The notes under the pieces were generated by a model. The model was given only the letters and a program-made list of their open reading frames with translations, was not told the origin of the DNA and did no database searches. From contig NZ_LMCP01000034.1 of NCBI RefSeq assembly GCF_001425625.1, positions 1 through 64,000 on the forward strand: 64,000 bases of DNA, in the 5' to 3' direction. This DNA comes from Mesorhizobium sp. Root102 (GTDB lineage Bacteria > Pseudomonadota > Alphaproteobacteria > Rhizobiales > Rhizobiaceae). The translations under genes were made by a program, and so were the position numbers. Numbering within the stretch: position 1 is the first letter of the stretch; every line of letters starts with the position of its first letter. Shown here piece after piece: positions 49,556 through 57,668 of this stretch.

Positions 49556-50581
49556 ATGAAGGCGGCACGACTCTACGGACCTGGCGATCTGCGCGTCGAG
49601 GACGTCGCCACGCCGGGCGCGCTGGATGCAGGCTGGGTGAAGCTCAGGGTTGACGCCGCCGGCATCTGTGGTTCGGACCTGCACAATTTCCGCACCGGAC
49701 AGTGGATAAGCCGGTCGCCTTCGACGGCCGGCCATGAGCTGACCGGCACGGTGACCGCCATCGGCGCGGGTGTTGATAGCGTCGCCATCGGCGACAGGGT
49801 GGTTGCCGATTCCCGCTTCTGGTGCGGAGACTGCGCGCAATGTCATGCCGGCAGGCGGCATCTCTGTGCGTCGCTGGGTTTCGTGGGGGAGATCTGCGAC
49901 GGCGGCTTTGCCGAACAGGCGGTGCTGCCCGCACGGCTTTTGCATATCATCGATGCCGCGCTCGACGAGCGGGTTGCGGCGATGGCCGAGCCGCTCGCGG
50001 TGGCGCTGCACGCAGTGCGGCGGCTGCCGAAGACGGCGGGCTCGGTGCTTGTCGTTGGCTGCGGACCGATCGGCGGTCTTGCCGCGCTGCTGCTGTCGAA
50101 AACCTTTGCCGGCACCGTGCTCGTCGCTGACCGCAACCAGAACCGCTGTGCCCGCGTGGCGCGAGTGACGGGTGCTATGATTGTCGATCTGAATCGGGAT
50201 GCCATCGCCGCCGCAACCGCCAATGCCTCACTGCTCGCGGCCATTGAGGCGACCGGCAGCGTCACGGCCCTCAACCAGTTGCTCGGCGTTCTCGATCCCG
50301 GCGGCACTGTCGCCATGGTCGGCATCTTCCATGGCCGTCTCGACATGGATCCCAATAGTCTGGTCGAACGCGAGATCGGGTTGCTGGGATGCCACGCCTT
50401 TGCCGACGAACTGCCCGAAGCCGTGCGGATGCTGGGTGAGTTGAGCGAGCCGCTGCTGGCGCTGATCGACCAGGAGATCAGCCTCGATGCGATTCCCGCC
50501 GCCTATCAGCGGCTGTTGGCGGGGCGCAGCGACGGCTTGAAAACAATCATCCGCATGCGGCAACCTGTCGAGCAGTCGTGA
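49556..50581 (+). CDS. zinc-dependent MDR alcohol dehydrogenase (possible HpsP-like)
   Basis: A 341-residue medium-chain dehydrogenase. Catalytic zinc ligands lie in GICGSDLHNF and AGHELTG; structural zinc cysteines in CGDCAQCHAGRRHLC; Rossmann motif GCGPIGGLA. It follows the HisD-like gene by 15 bp, so both are in one transcript with the regulator downstream. In the sulfopropanediol pathway a third dehydrogenase (HpsP) accompanies HpsN and HpsO, which fits the trio here. Confidence 0.85.
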   Translation: MKAARLYGPGDLRVEDVATPGALDAGWVKLRVDAAGICGSDLHNFRTGQWISRSPSTAGHELTGTVTAIGAGVDSVAIGDRVVADSRFWCGDCAQCHAGRRHLCASLGFVGEICDGGFAEQAVLPARLLHIIDAALDERVAAMAEPLAVALHAVRRLPKTAGSVLVVGCGPIGGLAALLLSKTFAGTVLVADRNQNRCARVARVTGAMIVDLNRDAIAAATANASLLAAIEATGSVTALNQLLGVLDPGGTVAMVGIFHGRLDMDPNSLVEREIGLLGCHAFADELPEAVRMLGELSEPLLALIDQEISLDAIPAAYQRLLAGRSDGLKTIIRMRQPVEQS

Positions 50582-50615
50582 TTTTTCCGATAAATCGCCG
50601 GAAAGGACTTTTGAA

Positions 50616-51347
50616 ATGATCACTTTGCCCGATACGGCCAGCCCTCTCTACGAGAAGGTGAAGGACTACATCCTGGCGAACATCGGAACGGGCCGGTGGG
50701 GCAAGGACCGCAAGCTGCCGTCCGAGAATGAGTTGGTGGCGTCGCTCGGCGTGTCGCGGATGACGGTTCACCGGGCCCTCAGGGAGTTGACCTCGGCGGG
50801 GTTCCTGATCCGGCTGCAAGGTGTCGGAACCTTCATCGCGCCACCGCGGCCGCAATCGACGCTGATCGAGATCAACAACATCGCGGCCGAGATCATCGAG
50901 CGCGGTAACAGGCATCGCTCCGAAGTCCTCGTCCTCGAAACCATCATGCCGACAAAGGAGCTGGCGCTGTCGTTCGAGTTTCCAAAACGTGTCTCGATCT
51001 ATCATTCCGTCGTCGTCAATTTCGAGAATGATCTGCCGGTGCAGCTGGAAGAGCGTTTCGTCAATCCGAGCCTCATCCCCGACTATGACAAGCAGGATTT
51101 TTCGAAGACGGCGACCTATGATTACCTCATGCAGAAAACCCCGGTGACCGAGGTCGAGCATATCATTTCCGCCGTCCCGGCTGACGCCGAGACAGCACGG
51201 CATCTGGGCATCGATGTCGGCGCCTGCTGCCTTTTCCTGCACCGCCGGACATGGACGGGCGCGGTGGTGGCGACGATCAGCAAGTTGACTTATGCCGGCA
51301 GCCGCTACTCGCTCGGCAGCCGCTATTCCCCCTCCAAAAACAGCTGA
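50616..51347 (+). CDS. GntR-family regulator of the HutC/UTRA type
   Basis: A 243-residue regulator: an N-terminal GntR winged helix (LPSENELVASLGVSRMTVHR) and a UTRA ligand domain with YHSVVVNFENDLPVQLEERF and LGIDVGACCLFLHRRTW, typical of HutC. It lies 34 bp after the zinc ADH. HutC-type proteins bind TGTATATACA-like dyads, and four such sites surround this gene, so it is the probable regulator of the whole cluster. No hut genes are present, so the inducer need not be urocanate. Confidence 0.88.
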   Translation: MITLPDTASPLYEKVKDYILANIGTGRWGKDRKLPSENELVASLGVSRMTVHRALRELTSAGFLIRLQGVGTFIAPPRPQSTLIEINNIAAEIIERGNRHRSEVLVLETIMPTKELALSFEFPKRVSIYHSVVVNFENDLPVQLEERFVNPSLIPDYDKQDFSKTATYDYLMQKTPVTEVEHIISAVPADAETARHLGIDVGACCLFLHRRTWTGAVVATISKLTYAGSRYSLGSRYSPSKNS

Positions 51348-51386
51348 CGGCAATGGAGCAAATGCAAACCGGGGCGGTTTCATTAC

Positions 51387-51407
51387 AAATGTATATACAT
51401 GTACTGA
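51387..51407. promoter_or_regulatory. operator C of the HutC-type regulon
   Basis: TGTATATACATGTA (51391-51404) includes a perfect TGTATATACA palindrome, the closest of the four to a HutC consensus. It lies about 50 bp ahead of the kinase gene and after the regulator gene, so the kinase has a separately controlled promoter. Confidence 0.75.
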
Positions 51408-51456
51408 TGAGAATGGCTTCGTCCTCGACGGACGAACTGGCTGGAAGGAGTGACAG

Positions 51457-52749
51457 ATGACGCCGACACCCAGCCGCACGGCGCGGATCCGGGCTCTTGC
51501 ACAACATGATGTTGCCGAAGCACAAAGCGCGCTGGCGGCGCTGCTGGGTGATCTGTTCGAGATGCGCCCCCACAACGTGCGCATCAACTTCGACAAATAC
51601 AGCCTCAATTCCCTGAACGGCTTCTTCGAAGACGACGGCAAGGCCTACTTCTTCAAATTCCATCAGGAGGAACGGGAAGAGGCGATGACAGGCGAATATT
51701 ACCGCGCCGAGATTCTGTCGCGCGCCGGCCTGCCGGTCGACCAACCCGTGCATATGTCGGCCCAGCCGGGCGAGCAGATCCTTGTCTATCGCCGCCGCAC
51801 GGATCCGAGATTTTCGGACGTGCTGTTCGCGCTGGATGCCGAAGATGATGCCGGCAAGCGCCGGGAGGCGGTTCTTGCCGAGCGCGACCTGTCCGCCAGG
51901 CTGCTCAAGGTCTATCTCGAGACGCTGCATCCGGTAACAGTCGAGGAGGTGGCGGCGGAGCCGATCCACAGGCTGTTTCATGAGCGGCTGATCGATGCCC
52001 ATACGCGCTTGTCGCCAGGCGGCCGGTTGGCCGATTTCTATGTCGGCAAGCCGTTTGTCTTTCCCGGCGTGGAACTGGATTGGGATCGGTTTTCCCGGCT
52101 GAAGTTCGTCATCAATGGCCAGCACTATATCGACAGCGTGGGTACGCTTTTCGATGCCGCGGCTGTGCGCTTGCGGCCGGGCCGGCTTGCCGATGCGGGC
52201 GGCGTGGTGGCGCATGGCGACGCCCACAACGCCAATGTCTGGTACACGGAGAAGGCGGGGAGGGCGGAGTTGTCCTTCTTCGATCCCGCTTTTGCCGGCT
52301 CGCATATCCCGACGCTGCTGGCGGAGGTGAAGGCGACGTTCCACAACATCTTCGCCCACCCGTTCTGGCTCTATGATCCGGCGGCCGCGACAGAGGTTTT
52401 TCGCGCCACGGCGCGGCTGGACGGAAACCTGCTCCATGTCGACATGGACTGGGACCTGAGCCCTGTCCGTCGCGATCTGCTGGAGGTCAAGGCGACAGCG
52501 CTGTGGGGGCCATTGCTGCTGGAGCTCAAACGGCGCGGCATGCTTCCTGCCGATTGGCGGGCGGTGTTGCGGGCAGGGCTCTTTCTGTCGCCGACGCTGG
52601 TCATGAACCTGCGGGCCGGCGCGCGCAGCCACACACCGGTCTCCTCCCTCATTGCCTTTTCAGTCGCGGTCATGGTCGGCAGCGAACCCGTTGCCGGGGC
52701 CGATCGGGTGACCGATTTCCTCGACCTGATCGATCCGGAAAAGGCGTGA
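51457..52749 (+). CDS. APH-fold small-molecule kinase
   Basis: A 430-residue protein-kinase-like phosphotransferase. The catalytic loop is VVAHGDAHNANVWY and the metal site is SFFDPAF (Asp in place of DFG). The N-lobe is weak. AAGGAGTG precedes the ATG. The family phosphorylates amino alcohols, sugars or antibiotics; the context, among dehydrogenases and a transporter under one operator type, suggests a catabolic kinase rather than resistance. Substrate unknown. Confidence 0.7.
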   Translation: MTPTPSRTARIRALAQHDVAEAQSALAALLGDLFEMRPHNVRINFDKYSLNSLNGFFEDDGKAYFFKFHQEEREEAMTGEYYRAEILSRAGLPVDQPVHMSAQPGEQILVYRRRTDPRFSDVLFALDAEDDAGKRREAVLAERDLSARLLKVYLETLHPVTVEEVAAEPIHRLFHERLIDAHTRLSPGGRLADFYVGKPFVFPGVELDWDRFSRLKFVINGQHYIDSVGTLFDAAAVRLRPGRLADAGGVVAHGDAHNANVWYTEKAGRAELSFFDPAFAGSHIPTLLAEVKATFHNIFAHPFWLYDPAAATEVFRATARLDGNLLHVDMDWDLSPVRRDLLEVKATALWGPLLLELKRRGMLPADWRAVLRAGLFLSPTLVMNLRAGARSHTPVSSLIAFSVAVMVGSEPVAGADRVTDFLDLIDPEKA

Positions 52750-52808
52750 GTGATCGTCGTGGCGCGGCAGGCGGATGCACCCGGTCAAGGTGGAAATTGA
52801 GTCTTTCC

Positions 52809-52869
52809 AACTTGTATATGCATGTATGTATTTTAGCCTTGACATCCGCTCCCGCTGACGCTGAAATAT
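52809..52869 (+). promoter_or_regulatory. operator D and promoter of the ABC importer
   Basis: TTGTATATGCATGTATGTA (52812-52830) ends nine bases before a TTGACA -35 box (52839-52844). A -10-like GAAATAT follows at about 52863-52869. The position fits control by the HutC-type regulator. Confidence 0.7.
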
Positions 52870-52874
52870 CCTCG

Positions 52875-52977
52875 CACTTCACCATGAAGTGGCAGGTAAG
52901 ACGCCGAGGCACAGTGCCGCAAGAGCAGAAACCCGCAGTCTCACCAGACCGGTTACCTGGGTTAGAAAAAGCGGTCT
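52875..52977 (+). ncRNA. candidate structured 5' leader (riboswitch-like)
   Basis: The leader of the ABC operon contains a perfect 6-bp hairpin (52875-52880 with 52886-52891) and a 7-bp closing stem, CAGGTAA (52893-52899) with TTACCTG (52953-52959), enclosing GGCA/TGCC and an AGAAACCCGC-rich loop. GTCT (52938-52941) can pair with AGAC (52946-52949), but AGACCG (52946-52951) can instead pair with CGGTCT (52972-52977) near the ribosome-binding site. These are exclusive folds, as in riboswitches. I cannot name the class; the xanthine (NMT1) riboswitch is worth testing because it often precedes NMT1/TauA-type binding proteins. Confidence 0.4.
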
Positions 52978-52997
52978 GACCATCAAGGGGAACAAAG

Positions 52998-54008
52998 ATG
53001 ATGCGTAACCTAACAGGACAATTCCGCGCGCTCGTGATGGCGGCCGCCATCGGGCTCGCCGCCGCCCCGGCAGCCCACGCGGCCGATGCGGCCATTCCCA
53101 CCACGCCCGAGGCAGGATCGTTCAAGATCGGCATCGAGCCGTGGCTTGGCTATGGGCAGTGGCATGTCGCAGAGGCCAAGGGCCTGTTCAAGACAAACGG
53201 GTTGACGGACGTCCAGATCGTCAATTTCGCCGAGGACAAGGACATCAACGCAGCACTTGCAAGCGGCCAGCTCGACGCCGCCAACATCGCCACCCACACG
53301 GCGATGGGCATGGTTGCGGCCGGCCTGCCGGTGAAGATCGTGCTGCTGCTCGACGTCTCCATGACCGCCGACGCCATGATCGCCGGCAAGGACATCACCT
53401 CGATCAAGGACCTCCAGGGCAAGCAGGTCGCCTTCGAGGAAGGCACGACGAGCGACATCCTGCTCAAATACGCACTCGCCAGGAACGGCATGTCGATCGA
53501 CGACGTGAAGCCGGTTCCGATGCCGGCGTCCGATGCTGGCAGCGCCTTGATCGCCGGCCAGGTGCCGGTCGCGGTGACCTATGAACCGTACCTCACCGTC
53601 GCCATGGCGCAGAACAAGGATCTCAAGCTGCTGTTCACCGCCGGCGAGGATCCCGGCCTGATCAGCGACGTGCTGGTGGTGCGCGACGAGGTGATCAAGT
53701 CGCGGCCCGGCCAGGTGCTGGCGATGATCAAGAGCTGGGACGCGGCGCTCAAGGATTACAATGCCGACACGCCCGGCGGCCGCACCATCATCGCCAAGGC
53801 AGTCGGCTCGGACGTCAAGGACCTCAACACCGCCTTTGACGGCGTGCGCTACTACTCGCTCGCCGAAAACAAGACGGCGCTGACCGGCGACTTCACCACC
53901 AAGACCTTCGCCGATGTCGAAGCAGCCGCCAAGAACGCCAAGCTGCTGCAGGCCGACGTGACGCCGGAGCAGATGATCGACCCGTCCTTCGTCAAGGCGG
54001 CGGAATGA
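52998..54008 (+). CDS. NitT/TauT-family ABC substrate-binding protein
   Basis: A 336-residue periplasmic protein; its signal peptide ends in AAPAAHAADAA. The NMT1/TauA-like fold is seen in FKIGIEPWLGYGQWHVAEA and VTYEPYLTVAM. AAGGGGAAC precedes the ATG. It heads a three-gene importer. The family takes sulfonates, nitrate, pyrimidines and aromatic acids; here the dehydrogenase neighbours suggest a sulfonate such as dihydroxypropanesulfonate, as inference only. Confidence 0.88.
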   Translation: MMRNLTGQFRALVMAAAIGLAAAPAAHAADAAIPTTPEAGSFKIGIEPWLGYGQWHVAEAKGLFKTNGLTDVQIVNFAEDKDINAALASGQLDAANIATHTAMGMVAAGLPVKIVLLLDVSMTADAMIAGKDITSIKDLQGKQVAFEEGTTSDILLKYALARNGMSIDDVKPVPMPASDAGSALIAGQVPVAVTYEPYLTVAMAQNKDLKLLFTAGEDPGLISDVLVVRDEVIKSRPGQVLAMIKSWDAALKDYNADTPGGRTIIAKAVGSDVKDLNTAFDGVRYYSLAENKTALTGDFTTKTFADVEAAAKNAKLLQADVTPEQMIDPSFVKAAE

Positions 54009-54024
54009 CCAAGGCCGGATCGCG

Positions 54025-54900
54025 GTGGTGACGCAGATGTCCGGGGAGCCCCCCGCGAAAACGGCTCCGGCGCCCTCCGCGCCAGGCCCCACCGCGAAAC
54101 AGGCGAGGCGCCGCCGATCCTCCGGGATCGGCGTGCCCATCGCCAGGTCGCGCTTCCTGACCATCGCGGTGGCCGTGTTCGTCGGGCTCGGCCTTGCATG
54201 GTGGGCTGCGACCGGACTGGGATTGGTAAAGGCGATCTTCCTGCCGTCGCCGGGCAGTGTCGCTATGCAGATCGCCAAGCTCGCGACCGACGGCACGTTG
54301 TGGCTGGATCTCAAAGCCTCGATGTACCGCATTTCCATCGGCTTCCTCATCGCCTCGGCACTGTCGATACCGATCGGCGTGCTGATCGGCAGTTTCCGCT
54401 CCTGGGAAGCGGCCATCGAGCCTCTGGTGGATTTCATCCGCTACATGCCGGTCGTCGCTTTCGTGCCGCTCTCCATCCTGTGGGCGGGCACCGGCGATTC
54501 GCAGAAGTTCCTGATCATCTTCATCGGCACCTTCTTCCAGCAGGTGCTGATGATCATGGACAATGTGAAACGGGTTCCAGCCGATTTCATCGGCCTTGGG
54601 CGCACGCTCGGCCTGCCGGATCGCAAGATCCTGACGCGCATCGTCGTGCCCAGCGCCTTGCCGGGCATCTGGGATACGCTGCGCATCAGCCTGGGCTGGG
54701 CATGGACCTGGCTGGTGCTGGCCGAACTCGTCGCCGCGACATCGGGGCTCGGCTATCGCATCACCGTGTCGCAGCGCTATTTCCAGACCAACACCATCAT
54801 CGGCTACATCCTGCTGCTTGGCCTGCTCGGCCTCATCACCGATCAGGTGATGAAGGCGCTGGAAAAGGTGCTGTTCAAGCAAGAGGGCCGCTCGCAATGA
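54025..54900 (+). CDS. NitT/TauT-family ABC permease
   Basis: A 291-residue permease with a Pro/Ala/Arg-rich cytoplasmic tail (about 1-40), six helices and the EAA loop GLGRTLGLPDRKILTRIVVP. GTG at 54025 or ATG at 54037 may be the start. It follows the binding protein by 16 bp and precedes the ATPase. Confidence 0.88.
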   Translation: MVTQMSGEPPAKTAPAPSAPGPTAKQARRRRSSGIGVPIARSRFLTIAVAVFVGLGLAWWAATGLGLVKAIFLPSPGSVAMQIAKLATDGTLWLDLKASMYRISIGFLIASALSIPIGVLIGSFRSWEAAIEPLVDFIRYMPVVAFVPLSILWAGTGDSQKFLIIFIGTFFQQVLMIMDNVKRVPADFIGLGRTLGLPDRKILTRIVVPSALPGIWDTLRISLGWAWTWLVLAELVAATSGLGYRITVSQRYFQTNTIIGYILLLGLLGLITDQVMKALEKVLFKQEGRSQ

Positions 54901-54910
54901 TGTCCAGCCG

Positions 54911-55693
54911 ATGAGCGCCCCCAAATTGCGGATCGCCGGTCTGCACAAGAGCTTCGGCACCGGCGAGCGGCACACGCAAGTGCTGCGCGATATCAACCTC
55001 GATCTTGCCGACAACGAGTTTGTCTCCCTCGTCGGCACGTCGGGCTGCGGCAAGAGCACGCTGCTGTCGATTGTGGCCGGACTGCAGGATTTCGACGCCG
55101 GCGAGCTCAGCATCGACGGCGCGCCGATCCTGCAGCCGGGTCTCGATCGTGGCGTCGTCTTCCAGTCCTACACGCTGCTTCCCTGGCTGACGGCGCGGCA
55201 GAACATCGAATTTGCCCTCAAGGCCGCCGGTTACGATCGCCCGACCTGCCGCAGGATCGCGCTGGAGCATCTCGAACTCGTCAAGCTGTCCGACAGCGCC
55301 GACCGCTATCCGGCCGAACTCTCGGGCGGCATGAAACAGCGCGTCGCCATTGCGCGTGCGCTTTCCTACCGCCCCAAGATGCTGTTGATGGACGAGCCCT
55401 TCGGCGCGCTCGATGCCTTGACCCGGCATCAGATGCAGGAACTGCTGACCCAGATCTGGGAGGAACACAGGTTGACCGTCCTGTTTGTCACCCATGACGT
55501 GGAAGAGGCTGTCTATCTGTCGGACCGCATCGTCGTCATGGGGATCGGCCCGGGACGCATCACGCAGACCTTCAACGTCGATATCGAGCGCCCGCGCCGC
55601 GAAGAGGTGATGGAAAGCCCTGCATTCATGGATCTGCAACGCGGCGTGCACAAGGCCATTCGCGAGGGTTCAAAACGCCTCGAAATGGCGTAG
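54911..55693 (+). CDS. NitT/TauT-family ABC ATPase (TauB/SsuB-like)
   Basis: A 260-residue ATPase: Walker A GTSGCGKST, signature ELSGGMKQRVAIARA, Walker B LLMDEPFGALDAL, switch His in FVTHDVEEAV. It completes the importer operon, ten bases after the permease. Convergent with the exporter genes that follow. Confidence 0.9.
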   Translation: MSAPKLRIAGLHKSFGTGERHTQVLRDINLDLADNEFVSLVGTSGCGKSTLLSIVAGLQDFDAGELSIDGAPILQPGLDRGVVFQSYTLLPWLTARQNIEFALKAAGYDRPTCRRIALEHLELVKLSDSADRYPAELSGGMKQRVAIARALSYRPKMLLMDEPFGALDALTRHQMQELLTQIWEEHRLTVLFVTHDVEEAVYLSDRIVVMGIGPGRITQTFNVDIERPRREEVMESPAFMDLQRGVHKAIREGSKRLEMA

Positions 55694-55729
55694 GTGCCCG
55701 CGGTCACTTGCCGGCTCTCGGGGCACCAT

Positions 55730-57623
55730 TCACGTCGCCTTGCCGACGGCCGCATCCAGTTCCAGCTCGCCTTCGGAAATGTCGTCGAAGGAGGCGTAGT
55801 TCATGTTGTAGAGGCGGGCGTAGAGGCCTTTTCTGGCCATCAGTTGTTCGTGGTTGCCGCATTCGACGATCTCGCCGTTCTGCAAGACGATGATGCGGTC
55901 GGCGCCGCGGATGGTGGCCAGACGGTGGGCGATGACCAGCCCGGTACGGCCTTCCAGCAGCGTGATCAACGCCTTCTGGATCAGCATCTCGGTGTAGGAA
56001 TCGATGCTGGCCGTGGCTTCGTCGAGCACCAGGATCTTTGCATCCGCCACCAGTGCGCGCGCAAAACTGATCAGCTGGCGCTGGCCGAGCGAGAGGTTGC
56101 CGCCGCGCTGTTCGAGTTCGGTGTCGTAGCCATCGGGCAAGTTCTCGATGAAGTCGTGCGCGCCAACCGCCTGTGCGGCGCGCACCACCTTCTCGCGGCT
56201 GGCCGATGTCTTGTGGTAGCGGATGTTTTCCAACACCGAGCCGGAGAACAGGAACGGCTCCTGCAGCACCATCGCGACCTGATCGCCAAGCGAATCCTGC
56301 GTCAGGTCACGCACGTCGTGGCCGCCGACCAGAACCTCACCCGACCAGACATCGTAGAAGCGGTGCACCAGCGCCATCGAGCTCGACTTACCCGATCCAG
56401 GGGCCGACTAGGGCCACGGTCTCGCCCGGATTGACGCGAAAGGAGATGTTCTTCAGCACCGGCTGGTTCGGCCGGTAGCCGAAGGTGACGTTCCTGAACT
56501 CGACCGAGCCGTCCATGTCGCGCGACAGCGCTACCGCGCCTTGCCTGTCGCTGACGTCGACCGGCACGTCGAGCACTTCGGAGATGCGCTGGCCTGAAGC
56601 CATGGCGCGTTGCATGACGCTGTACTGCATGGTCAGCGAGCGGATCGGGTCGAAGAAGCGCTGGATGTAGAACAGGAACGCCACCATGACGCCGATGTCG
56701 AGGCTGTGCGACAGCACCATCGATCCGCCGACGACGATGACGGTGGCCATGGCGATGCCGGTCAGCGTGTCGACGATCGGCACCATCACCTGTGCGTATT
56801 TCGCCGAGGTCAAATGGGCATTGAGGTTGGCCAGCACCTTCTCGTCATAAAGGTCGAAATTGACGTGCTGGCGCTCCAGGCTCTGCACCGTGCGCACGCC
56901 ATGGATGCCTTCGGCCAGCGCGCCGTTGGCGATGGAATTGGTTTCGTGCGCGGCCATGAAGGCGACCTTGGCGCGCGGCAGCCAGAACAGGCGCACGATG
57001 AACAGCACCGGCATGGTCGACAGCGTCAGCAGCCCGAGCCGGAAATCCAGCCACAAAAGCACGCTGACGATGCCAAACAACAGCACGATGTCGCCCACCG
57101 ACATCACCGATGTCTCCAGGAATTCCTGCATCGAATTGACGTCGCCCTGCAGGCGCGACATCAGCCGGCCGACCTCGGTCTTGTCCATGAAGCTCAGCGA
57201 GACCCGCTGCAGATGGCTGAACATGGCGCGGCGCAGGTCGGACAGGACATTCTCGGCCACCTTGCCGACGACGCTTTCCTGCACATAGCTGGCGGCATAG
57301 TTGATGAGGATGATTGCTGAGAAAGCGCCGATCGCTGCGATCATCACCGACTGGTCGAGCCTGCCTTTAGTCATGCCGTGGTCGATGGCGTAGCGGATGA
57401 CCAGCGGGATCGCCAGTTGCGTCAGCGTGAACACCAGCACCGCTGCGACCGAGATGAAGATCCGGCTCTGATACGGCTTCACGAAGCTCCAGATGCGCCT
57501 GATGATGCGCGGGTCGTAGGCCTTGCCGAAGACCTCTTCCTCGTCGCGGTGCGAGCCGACGACAGCCTTTGTCGGCCGGCCGCTGGTATCTTCCTTGTCG
57601 TCGTCGCTCTGTGTCGACATCAC
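55730..57623 (-). pseudogene. ABC exporter half-transporter, frameshifted in Walker A
   Basis: The gene starts at 57623 with a charged tail and a six-helix transmembrane domain. It then reaches GETVALVGP and shifts frame, ending at a stop near 56388. In another frame the sequence continues as GSGKSSSMALVHRFYDV and the rest of the ATPase (LSLGQRQLISFARALVA, KILVLDEATASID, IAHRLATI) to 55730. Compared with the expected codons, two bases are missing at about 56398-56402, inside the P-loop. The partner half-transporter at 57669 is intact, so the heterodimer has one broken subunit. A sequencing error is possible. Confidence 0.82.
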
Positions 57624-57668
57624 GCGGCTCTATCTCTTTAGTTTTCGCGCAATTCCCAAGGGAAAGCG

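Noticed and set aside
48245..50011. 588-codon minus-strand frame opposite the HisD-like gene
   Set aside because: Antisense shadow with no domain; the plus-strand genes have catalytic motifs.
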